Source of the DNA: Enoplolaimus lenunculus
Lineage: Eukaryota > Nematoda > Enoplea > Enoplida > Thoracostomopsidae
Assembly: GCA_030248215.1 (NCBI GenBank)
Contig: JASANG010000683.1
Location: 1-64,000 of the forward strand
DNA: 64,000 bases
Reading direction: 5' to 3'
In this document: in pieces, positions 24,397-35,900 of the stretch
Layout of the letters: each line of letters begins with the position of its first letter
How positions within the stretch are numbered: position 1 is the first letter of the stretch
Program-made: the position numbers and the translations under genes
The notes under the pieces: model-generated
Databases searched by the model: none
What the model was told of the DNA's origin: nothing
Seen by the model: only the letters and a program-made list of their open reading frames with translations

Positions 24397-24632
24397 GGCC
24401 CATGTTACTTTAAGAGACGTTCAGGTTTCTGGTGAGTCTATAAAATAGTAGGTTTAGATTCTAGATTACATTTTTTGCTTAGGCTTAGGCTTAGGAATAC
24501 GCTTTTGCAACGCTTAGGCTTAGGAATACGCTTTTGCAACGCTTAGGCTTAGGAATACGCTTTTGCAACGCTTAGGCTTAGGCTTAGGAATACGCTTAAT
24601 CTACTGTTACGCCCCTTGAAGTAACATTGACC
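24397..24632. mobile_element. F1 MITE, longest TTAGGC core, 64 bp after the receptor gene
   Basis: Starts GGCCCATGTTACTTTAAGAG, ends CCTTGAAGTAACATTGACC. Perfect 8-bp duplication AAAACTGT at 24389-24396 and 24633-24640. The core unit TTAGGAATACGCTTTTGCAA is repeated three times in tandem, between GGCTTAGGCTTAGG runs. Confidence 0.92.
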
Positions 24633-24640
24633 AAAACTGT

Positions 24641-25351
24641 TATATTAAATGTTCAGTTTTGCTTCAAACCAAAATGTTGTAATTTGAAGTATTGATTTCA
24701 GCCAGCCGCAAACGATTTTGCGACTGTTGCAAAGCAATCTATTATAATACAACTAAATCTAGCTTCTAGGTCGCTTTGCTGACGCGGTTTCCTTTATAGT
24801 TCTATCTCTATGGAATATAGCGTTCGAATCACCGTTTCAAAGGTGTACAGAAAGTTAAATTTTTTATATACATCACTTCCATGCTTTTGTGTTAAACGTT
24901 TTGCTCGCTTCACTATCTAATTCAGCAAAATTCAAACCACTGTAATTCCTGGTTGCCTTGAACTCTGTCAATTGAAAATCACGTGGTTCTCAGTTGATTC
25001 GTGGTTCTCAGTTGGTTCGTCAGTACGAATTCAACGTTTCTGATGACGACATCAGAACATACACGCATATATACTGATCTCATTACAGTAGTGAACCGAA
25101 TTAGAGGATGGTGTTTCAAACCATTTCTAGGTTCGAGTATATTTTAGGTACGTATGAAAAAATGAGCCTAATTCTAAAACAATTTACATAAATTTACTTT
25201 CCAACGTTTTTTCGAAATTGAAAATAGATATGTGGAATAGGATTTTTAGGCTGTTTAAATATGCGGTTTCCGTATTCTCATTTCAGTTACGAACTGTTTC
25301 TGGCTGGTCACTATGATGCACTTGATAGGTAGATATTTTGGTTTGTTTGCC
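24641..25351. other. Intergenic between the convergent genes
   Basis: A tRNA B-box-like GTTCGAATCACC lies near 24822 without a credible tRNA fold. No gene recognised. Confidence 0.4.
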
Positions 25352-25545
25352 AGCTTCGTAGCCAGCTCACCTTGCAAGGGGGCTATAAATTATTCACTCA
25401 CCTTGCAAGGGGGCTATAAATTATTCAGGACGGGGCATTTAAAGGTTGTCAATGAGTTACAAGCAACGTCGGAAATTGTCTTTGGGCCAAAATTTTTTCC
25501 AGAGGAACTGACCCCCTGGCCCCTTTTGGCTACGGGCCAGTGTTT
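25352..25545. mobile_element. F4 MITE with an internal tandem duplication
   Basis: CGTAGCCAGCTCACCTTGC at the left, TTTGGCTACGGGCCAG at the right. CTCACCTTGCAAGGGGGCTA with TAAATTATTCA is repeated twice in tandem. Flanks share TGTTTG but no exact 8-bp duplication. Confidence 0.65.
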
Positions 25546-25994
25546 GTCGTGTAATTATAATATATGTAAATCGCGGAATTCGCAAAGAATAAACTTTAAT
25601 TTGCTACTTTCTGTAACACTTGAATTAAATGCTGTGGTCCAAAAATTGACTATGAAACTCGTGCTTTAATGTTCCCGATGTGTCTTGCCTTAACATATGG
25701 CGCTGTGCAACACAAGTTCAAAACAATTTACGCCTTCACCGCAAAACCTGTTGCCTTAGAAGTTAGAACATTGAATTATTCGCTTAACGACCGTTCAAAA
25801 TAGTAAAATTTGAGAACGCAAGAAACTAAACTGTTCTTCCACCGAAAGTCATGAATCTACTACTTAGTGTCGCTTTTTTTCGATTTGTATGTACCAAAGT
25901 GAGAACTGTATCGCAAAACTGGCTTTACTGAGATTAGTAAAAATTTACATTCACAATGCGGACTTTATTGAAAAACTCGAATAGTGAAGCACAA

Positions 25995-26240
25995 TTTGTT
26001 GGGCTGAAGGTGAGGTTTCTGACACACCTGAAATAACTTTTTGATATGTTTGAAACAATTTGCTCAAGATGAATTTGATAACCTACCTTGTGACATAAAA
26101 TAAGATAGTTTCAGGGTTTCTGAAACATTAGTTAAGTAGACGAAAGTAAATATATACTTAGATTTTCCAACAAATGTAAATAAACGCCATATGTGAGCCA
26201 TTGTCATAACAATAGTTTTGCTTTATTTTAAGAAGGAACC
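25995..26240. mobile_element. F10 element
   Basis: Shares GGTTTCTGA, ACTTAAGTA-type words, GCCATTGTCATAACAATAG and TTTTGCTTTATTTTAAG with copies at 37301-37505 and 54295-54475. Ends are approximate. Confidence 0.45.
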
Positions 26241-27177
26241 GTGAGTCTACAATTTCAGATGGAGCAAATTTAGCATGGCGGAACTGTTAATATATATATG
26301 TAATATATCAAATGTAACCAGCAACTTGTGTACTACTTTAACTTTAACAAGGAACTTTTTAACTAAACGATATTTTTCTCGGCTTCGCTTCATCACACTT
26401 TTAAAATTTTATTCAAACGTCACCGGCTTGCCTAATTGTCACGTATGAATTGCACGATGTCTCAATAAATACGCATATGCTGCAATTGTTCGATTTGAAA
26501 TAAAAATGACGAACGTCGCGCAAAACTTTTAAAAGATTTGATGCAACCGCAATTTTTCGCACAGTATTAGAAAGCCCGATCAAAGTATGCATGGCTGCAC
26601 TTCGGGACGGCAATAGAGTAAGCTTAAGTTTTAGACTGATTGCTTAGACTTAGATGTATGCTTATTCTTACGCTGAGGCGAAGGCTAAGGCTTAGCAATT
26701 TTTAAACACTGTGCAACTTACCTCAAGGTAAAAACAACTCAATAGTATACGCAGCCGAAGTCATCGCGTTGAAACCAAAAAACCTGGCCGCAAGTTTTGT
26801 GGTACATGAGCACGAAGCTGATGACAAATCACATTTCATGTCTACTTTAAGCATCTTAAGAAATATTAAACATAAAAACTAAGCGTTCAACTTTGAAAAT
26901 ATTTCATTTTGTTTCAAAAAGCTGCCTTTGTAAACCGACTGTATATAATGGTTGCGAAGTAAGAGGATGATATACTCCTGGAAACTTCATGAATCAATTG
27001 TAATACTGTAGCAACCCGAACAAAATAGAAGGACTGATAGTTATTCCATCATACCAAAAGGGTAACCGTGGCTATTCGAAACCGGTCTGTTTCGATTTTC
27101 AATACAGATCCCTGTTATTCGAGCCACACACCTTTAACTTATGCCCGCCAACTTCTACCGTTTAACAACTCGCTACA
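26241..27177. other. Intergenic, no gene recognised
   Basis: A worn F1 core lies at 26612-26706 (TTAAGTTTTAGACTGATTGC then TTAGAC/TTAGCA words). An F6 end (TACTGTAGCAACCCGAAC) is at 27005-27022. Confidence 0.4.
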
Positions 27178-27185
27178 CTAGGAGT

Positions 27186-27566
27186 CGCGGTGTAACCGGG
27201 TATTCGTTTCCGTTTTCGTTTACGACAGAAATCGGTGTCCGTTTTTGTTTTGGAAATTCTGTTATTTTGATGTTTAACACTGGTTTCAAAATTAAAGAAA
27301 TATCGTGCAGGTTTTCATTACAGATATGCTGCAAGTGTTCGAAATGACATAAAAATTACGAAATTCGTAAAATCCTTAAAAATCTCGATGCATTCGCTAT
27401 TTTTCTTTTAAAATTTTAGAAAGCCAAGTGAATATTTGCACGACTTTATTGTATTAGCAGAAAAATAAAACATCTTTAAAACTATTACACCTCAATATCT
27501 GTTCTTCGTTTCCGTTATTTTGATCACTATCCGTTTTCGCTATTGTTAGTATCGGTTTACACCCTG
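27186..27566. mobile_element. F3 MITE (hAT-like), 381 bp
   Basis: Starts CGCGGTGTAACCGGGTATTC, ends GGTTTACACCCTG. Flanks CTAGGAGT (27178-27185) and CTAGCAGT (27567-27574) match at 7 of 8. Confidence 0.8.
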
Positions 27567-27574
27567 CTAGCAGT

Positions 27575-28347
27575 ACACCTTTAAGACTTGAGTATACCGC
27601 TACTTTCTGCCAATATTGGTATTATTATATACTTTGAGCATTGAATCAAGTTCTGCATTGAACTTAGTTAGGTCCAAGAAGCGTTTGCGCGAAGTCATTA
27701 GTTTATTATTGACGTTTATTGTATATAGTAATTTTGGACCGTATCTATTTACGATCTTCAATTAAGGAAATAGACCCGTCTTGAATCACATCCCAAAAAT
27801 AGGGTCAATTGACCTTTATTACCTCCATACTAGAAAATTAGATTAATAACGCTTAACTTAAGTTTAAATCCACTTGAGTTTAGGATTTTAGTGAATATGT
27901 AAATTCACTCCAGTGTTCGCTATGCTTTCATATATTAATCTTGAATAAAATAACGCAGCGTTTTACTGGAAAAACGCAATAAACTACACACTGCAGTCCA
28001 CGTTAATATCCGCTTGTAAACTGAATTTTCGACTGTCTTTCTGATTTAAAAACAGTGGATGTTGAGGCGATAAACTCTTGTCGGAATCAACGATTATATC
28101 TAAAGACTAAAAGCTCAAACTTTGGGTTTCAGCTTAAAAGCCCAACGACTGATGTGAAACACAAAGGGATGATAATATCCATTATGAAGCTTCGAATATA
28201 TTGTTTTTTTTCTGTTGAAAGTTGCATAAAAGATCGCTGAAAACTACATTCATAACGTTTATAATAATTTTGTCATATTGTTAGCAGAAATTTGACTACT
28301 GACATACACAACTAAAACAGCAAACAACCGTGATAAATAATATTTTT
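27575..28347. other. Downstream region of RyR
   Basis: Presumed RyR 3' UTR and end region on the minus strand. TTTATT (AATAAA on minus) is at 27815-27820. No other gene is seen. Confidence 0.4.
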
Positions 28348-29938
28348 TCAAGCAGCTTGCAGTAATAAATCTTCGTACTGTTTAACAAATGCTTCACCCA
28401 TTGGAAAGAAATCAAAACAACGATCCTGGTACATTCGAAACACGTATGTTTCTTGGCCGGTGTGTTCTGTTTCATCCTTGACAAGCAGATGCATTAAGAA
28501 AAATCTGAAATTTGGTCAATATTCAAAATACAACCTACGTAGCGTAGTCGAACGACCGTTTCACAAACAAGATGAATGTCTAAACGTTCAAAATGTTAAA
28601 ATATTTCTTTCTTGATTCAACGTTTCAAACACTTGAGATACATTGGGCCTATGAGAACAACGTGATAAATCAGCGTGATGCGGACTGACAACGGATGATG
28701 TCTTTTCCTTTACATTCAGCAGTCGGCGTTTGCCCAAAAATAAAAAAATGTTTGCTTATTTGTGATTCTTACAACCTACCCAGATAATCCCACGCCTAGT
28801 TTTGAGCAATTCGATTTTTTGAGATCACTAAGGCCAATAGAATATGGTTTCTACCGAAAAGATCCGAACTTATGCATCTTTTGGCGCAGTTTGCGGAATT
28901 CAGTGAACTAGCGTTAATTTTTTTTGGTTGGACAATGATTGACAATTGTCAAACCGACATTACAGCTATATATCATCGTGATATATGAGTCAGTGGGAAG
29001 ATGACAGTAAAATCACATGATTCGTCTCTGCTTTGTATAATGCGCCGAACGGAGTGTAAATTTTTTAAAATTTTTGATCAAACATCTTTCTGTCCCCAAT
29101 CCAAGCAAGTTTATAAAATATGTCAGTTAGGGTGTGAAAAGGCTTGGAAAATACAGAGAAGCTAAAAAATGCAAAACTTTACAAAAGCGGAACATTTTCT
29201 CGATTGTAGTATACGAATATATACCATAACAACGAACAACTCACAAATAGTTGGCAAGATTATGATCTTTGCCCGTGTGAACTTCAAATCCTCGCGGATA
29301 CTTGTCAAAGTATTCTTTAGTCAGAGCACAAATAAAACAGTTGTTCTAAAAGATAGTAACGAATTCTGCTGGCGCAATGCAGATGCTGCTGTAAAAGCTG
29401 TATATAATACGTTTTCGGAAAAAATCAACCTATTTCCCTGAATATTAAGCCCTATTCACGCGTGCAAGTATTTGCAGCAAAAACTTGCGCGTGCACGTTG
29501 AACGCGCAAGTTTGGTCACCAAGCAGCTTTGAACAGTTCACTAAAATTTATGATACTTAATTTAATTCGCGCCTGTGAACGCAGTTGCAAGTCACTCGAA
29601 TTTTTTGCATTTGCAGTTTGGTTGGTCAATCGGAATGTTGCTTTGAAAATACTTGCAGCTGCAAGTATTTCGTGCAAGTTGTACTGCGAGTTCTCGGTGC
29701 AAAAACTTAGACGTCTGAATGGGGCTTTATCGAAATTTTCTCCAAAAATAAACAATTTGGTAAGTTTATCGCGTACCTACTCGTTTAATAACAGATTCCA
29801 AAAAGACGGTAAATCTCACAGAACACAAGTTGACAACGCAAGCTTTATCGCCATAGCAGAAAGCATAGTTTACCTCTAAATTTTCTTTAACGCTTTCAAG
29901 CTGATCACGCAACTCGCCGAAAGCATCGATAATCAAAC
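28348..29938 (-). CDS. RyR: RyR exons: end of S6, zinc-binding C-terminal domain and stop
   Basis: 29874-29938 encodes [20 protein letters not shown]. 29245-29345 encodes [20 protein letters not shown] then [11 protein letters not shown], with the zinc ligands Cys1326, Cys1329, His1346 and His1351. 28348-28504 encodes [50 protein letters not shown] and a TGA stop (28348-28350). Thr1369 (DETEH) matches rabbit Thr5001 of the Ca2+ site. The last residues LLLQAA replace the usual short tail (QLS or ELSG) of other RyRs. A possible polyadenylation signal, AATAAA on the minus strand, lies at 27815-27820, about 530 nt past the stop. Confidence 0.97.
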
Positions 29939-32900
29939 CTTAAACTAGGTTATTATTATAGCGGACAAGTCCGGGCTTATAGTTGCCCAGGCGCCCTTCG
30001 AATACTAAACTGCGGGTGCAGGCCATTCAGATTAAAATAATTTTGTGTTCATCCATATTAAGTGATGTTGACCTGGTCGAAGCATACACTAGATGGGTAA
30101 TAAAGACGACTGTGTGCGAGACATGTGACGTTTTTTGTGCATTCACACTTCCAAAAACACAACTTTTAGTTAAACTGTCCTCTTAAAACTTAAATTTAAG
30201 TAGTAGATTAACTAAACTTGAATATGAGTTTAAGTAAAACTTAAAAGACTGGACGAATTAAATAAACTAGAATTTTAAGTTGTTGAAGTATTAATATATT
30301 ATGTTTAGGGCGAGTTAAACTTATTTTTAGTTTAAGGTAATTGTTGTTTAGAATTTGTGTACTTTTTAGATTTCATTAATTATGTCATAGTTCAAATTAC
30401 TTTAAACGTAACATACCAGTTAGTTTAGTTAATCTAAAAAGTTGGTTTAACACTGCTAGATTAGTTTCAGCTTAAATCGAGTTAGTTTAAACTTTTAGAG
30501 AGTGGAGGTCTGCGGAACTCTTATGGTACGTCAGGATATAGGCAGTATGAAAAAGTTAGTATTAGAAGACTATACTGAGACTGCACAGCATCACCGTACT
30601 CACCCTGCATAATCGCAAGCAAAATAACAATAATGAAGAAGAAAAAAGAAATATCAAACGCCATTCGTGGATACATAAGGTCGTCGTCGTATGGAGGACT
30701 CAATTCATCTCCGATACCGCCGCCTGCGCGTACACCAGCGTAGAAATGATACACAAAACACTAAAATTTGTCATAACGTTTTTTAGTTTGTTTTATTGAC
30801 CCTCCATTTGGCCCATGTTACTTTAATGGGCGACCAGGTTTCTGGTGGGTTTGTAAAAGAGTAGGTTTGGATTCTAGATTACACTTTTTTGTTTAGGCTT
30901 ATAGGCGTAGGCTTAGGCTTAGGAATACGCTTACTCTACTGTTACACCCCTTGAAGTAACATTGACCCTCCATGTTATATTATCTACGTGAATGTAAAGC
31001 GTTGTCCTGTCTCTTTAACTCAAGGGTACAAATCACCAATGTAGCTGCAATGCAACGAGTGGGTTCTGTCGGCACACTTGTTGAGTCTGTAGAAAAGATG
31101 ATACATTTTTGAAGTCCCTTCCAATAAACTATGTGAAAAACCAACACTGTACTGTGAGTGTTGTGACAAATCAGAATGGCTTTTTGACAGTTTTGCTTGT
31201 CTCCGTGGCTTTCAAATAATCTGTGGACACATTAAATATCGCATAAAGTGGGCCTTGAATAAGCGGAGTTACAAAATTGCGGTACATTTTTACGGGAGTA
31301 CTGTAGTGACCCGAATAAGAGGGGACGACTGATATTTATTTGTCCTCTCGAGAGGGTACCCCCTATTATTCGGTTACGGACTGTTATTTATTTTTAACCC
31401 GCCCTCCGCCGCCCTTCGTTACTATATATACATATCCGGTATTGCAACTATCCGTTGAATTAAACGTTTCTTGTAAGAACTTAGGCGATGATGTAAGGTT
31501 ATACTTAGGAATTCCGAACTCAACTTTATTTAGTCCTGGAGTCATTTATGCGCTACAATTAGGGATATATAATTGACATTTATGGACTCTAATCATATTA
31601 TTGTCTAGGGACTCTATCCGTTTACGGACTCTTATTAGGGATACGGACTCCATTGATTGGAACTCTAATTCATATATTTTTAAGAGGCTCTCGCGAGAAT
31701 CTAGATATAAGTACAGTACTATGAAGGCAATGGGGTGCCGAGACAAATGGTAAACAAATGTTGGGCACCGAAAAGGAAGAGCAATTTTTTTTGCATCCGC
31801 GTATACATCATAACGAGAATGATCCATTAATAGTTGGTTTGCTGACTGCCAGAGTTATCAGCATTCAGCAGATCATTCGGGCACGAACACAATGGGGGAA
31901 GGCAGGGCGGGATCAGCCCCCCTGGAAAAATATTGGCCCCCGTAGAAAATTTTCAACTTTACTTTCAAATCATTAAAAACCCATGAATATCCCTCCTGAA
32001 AAATTTTTGCCCCCCAGCAAGATGAACTGGCTACAAGCCTGAGATCATTATAAGCAGCTATAGGTACAACATGACAACTTGTAAACACTAAAATATTAAG
32101 AAGGCCCAAGCGACTGCATTTTACATTACTTTAAAATTACGCAGTTCGCTTAACAGGTCAAGTAAAAATTCTGTGTTCTGTGCGAATGAAATGTCTTCGT
32201 AATTATGGGTCATCCACGTAATAGTGCGTGCACCAGTGTATAAAACTGTCCAGGTCTGGCTAAAGACCTATGTCATTTTCAGGAACTCTGTAGGAAGGAT
32301 ATTATATTTAGGACGAGTCTCTAAGCATAGTCCAAGGACAGGGACTATTGTGTACATTTGTTTTAGCAAAAGCTATGCACAAAAAAATTACAATTTATTT
32401 CGTAGAAACAACGCTGTAGCGAGAGTGCGTTTTGTCAGTAGTCACTACCGAGGAACTTAGTTTTGTCCCTGCTTCCTTGGTACACTGTCAGGACAAAACC
32501 GACTGTCTAAGTACAGGGTGTGTTGTCATCAGGCCCTCGTTATAGCATCGTTTTTTGACTTGTGGACAATTTTTTACAACAAAACTCATTGAAATTTCCA
32601 GTGTATCAATGTTAGTGTAGTAAAACAGTGAACTTGTGAGCATTTCGGCAAGATAAATAAAGCACAAACATATTAACCTACCGTCCACATGTTGTGACAT
32701 TTTCCTTCGAGCGTTCCGTCATCTTCTTTTTCTTCTTCATCTTCATCGATGTAAAATTTGCGAAATACATTAAATGCAAGTACGGTATACATCCATACAA
32801 ACACCAGCGTCATAACAATTGTAAGAACTAACTGAAAAAAACAATCAGACATTAGTTTCCTGCTTAAATTTTTATAACATAGCTAGAAAATTTTCAACCT

Positions 32901-35900
32901 TGTTATTACAAGTCAACGGATACCCTTGTATGCTTTTCCTTATAAGTTTTTGCCTCCGCTCCAGTTCCTACTAAGGTGAGCTGGCTACGGACCTGCGTCC
33001 AAGACGCGCGATGCAGTAAGGATTTAAACCAACATGAACAGAAACAGAACAAGCGTAGTTTATACATTTTTTAACAAATTTTGCAGGAAATATGATTGTG
33101 GATGTTCAAATTACTACAAGACGGTTGTATTTACCATTTAGTGCACAACAACAGTCAACTAACCTGTGTTAAATTGTGTGTCACTGCACGCATAATCGTT
33201 TGAAGCATTGGACTTGACAAAACAATATCACCAACGTGCATCGCGTAAATAAATGGATATTTCATGCCAAACGCAGACGATACGCAATAACCAATATTGT
33301 AGAGAAATGACTGAAACACAATAAATTTATCACACAACTACAAAATGTGAACGATGAACAATAGCTGGATATTTAAATAGTCTGCATACCCAGCCTACGG
33401 AACAAACAGTCTACATTGAGTACAAATACCAGTTTCATGTGCTAATTTGTCTCGCATTAACGTCTATTAAACACATAAAAACCCAGGAAACCAGAGGCTT
33501 TAGATATGTTCTTCAACGAACATTGCTGCGAAAATATAATTTTTGAAGCCGATGCTAAGAGAGGTAGTCAAAAAATAGTAGCAATATTTAATTCGATATG
33601 TTTTCTGTGACTACTTTGACAATATTACAAATCGATGTAATTGCAATTTGCCCTCACTGCGCATTCTTTTTGAAAGCCATATATGCCGGTTTTAGGTTAA
33701 ACTTTTGAGATTTTGTATATCACATTCGTAGCAACTGGTCAAACGCAAGAAAAATGCATGAATTTCAATGCGCAACAGTATCATACAGTTCAGGTGGTAT
33801 CATTTGCCCAGAAACAATTTTCAGAAAATGGAAAACTACGAGTTCTGAACAGCTGAACCGGTGGTTTCCTTATAGGGTAGCGATATACCTTTGATGCCAT
33901 CCAACTCCGTCCGTCACCACCTGTCACCCGTACAGCGCGGTCCGGCCCCTGAACGGCGCCGTGCGTCACAGGAACGGTGCTGGCCGTCACCCGAACGGCG
34001 CCGTCCGTCACCGGAACGACGCCGTCCGTCACTCGAAATTTTCATGCAAAAGCGATGGACTTTGTTAATACGAATTTCGTCCAAGCATTTCCATCAATCG
34101 GAGCATTGCTGACTATCTTAGGAACGTTACCGATCTCAAAAACCCCCGCTGAAGAAATGTTTCTAAATTGAACATCACAGTAACATCCATATATTCAATC
34201 AGATGTATAGGAACATGGCTTATAAGCCTGTTTGATGCTGCAAATACCATCGAGAAATGTTGTCCAACCGCAGACGCTGTTTATTAATAGATTTGCTGAA
34301 ACGAGTGCTACACAGCTTAAATTGATATTATTGTTAAATCCGCAAAATTTTTAACTAAATAAACTTAGATTGCTTGCCCCTAAGCCCTCCGATTGTAAAT
34401 CTTAGCTGAGCGCTCAGATTTTTAGGGTGCGATTACCACTTATGATAGAATAAACACTATTTAATGCTTACTTTATCGGTTACGATTATTCCCAGCTTCC
34501 ACAAGCTATACTTCCAGTCCAGCGTTTTTACCCTGAAATTATTGTAGTAACCAAGTGAAAACCGTATCTCAAACTATCACAGAATTTCACGAAAAGTATC
34601 GTTCTAAGCGATAATTAAGTTGTTTTCGAAAATTGTTGCAAATTATAAAAAAGCATGCAATATTTGGTCGCTTCAAAGTCGGGACTATAGGATAGAATGT
34701 GTTAACCGACTTTACTACCAGCGGCGGATCCAAACGTTTTTGACGGGGGACCGAACTGGCAACTATAAAACGCAAAACTTGCAAGGTCACAAAAAATTCT
34801 GAGGGAAAAATTGTTCTCGAGGGAAAAAATTGTAAGGTACTACCTAGTTATCCGGATAAGAGGGGGGACTGATATTGATTTGGCCTCTCCAGAGGCCCCC
34901 CTAGTATTCGGTTATAACCCACGTTCCGCCACTCTTCGTTACTGATATATCCGCTTCTGCAATTATCTGTTACATTAGACGTTTATTTGTCTTGCATAAG
35001 TATGCTTTAAAGTTTCGTACTCAACTTTCTTGATCTTGGAGTAATTTTATGCACTGCAGTTAGGAACGATTGACATTTATGGACCCTAATAAGGGTTCCT
35101 TATCATTTTATCGCTATAAATTTTCTGACGGGGGCGTACGCCCCCCCCCGTGATTACTACCGCATATAGTCGCTTTCTGGTGCACAGGGTATAGTTTCAC
35201 AAACATAAACTGTACAGCGATGCTCACTATGTTATATGCGGAAAAAGGTTTAGGGACAGAAACAGTAAAAGATTCTACTAAAGGCTTTGACTGGGTTTCT
35301 GAAACCCTACTCAAGTACGAGTTTAACTACGTGCAAAGTAATTACTTAATCATTTTGTCGTTTTTAAAAGCGTACTCAACCAAGTAAATTCTTAATTCGC
35401 TGACTAAATTTGGTATAGTACGGATTATCAGTTCATGCATATTAGTTTATCGAGCATACTCTACCATGACATAAACCCATCACCATCGTCCAGAACAGGC
35501 TCGACATCCAGACCCAAAAATTTATTCAACGTTTCCTCATCAAACTCGTCTTTGAATTTCCGTGCTGCTTTCTTACGCACAAACGTATCCCAATGTAAAT
35601 CAGGGAAATTTCTGAAACAATCACACATTATACACATTTGGGTTCATCTTGTCGGCCAAAAACCCTCTTGCTGCGGGGACATGATTTATTGCAAAAATAG
35701 TGCTGGTTTCGAGTAAACGGGGTATAAATAGTTATGTCAATTGCCAAAAACCACCCGGTTTCCGGAATGAATCCTATCAGACAATGGTATGTGATCGCTT
35801 TCTCAAATAATTTCTTTTGTATTGGTCGAGATAAACCGAAGCTTAAGTTTTGGTGAAAACTGTAGGGGCCGAGTACTATGGCGAAACAAGCACTGGATTG

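Noticed and set aside
24760-24850. tRNA-like stretch with GTTCGAATC
   Set aside because: T-stem and acceptor pairs do not form, and the A-box match is poor.
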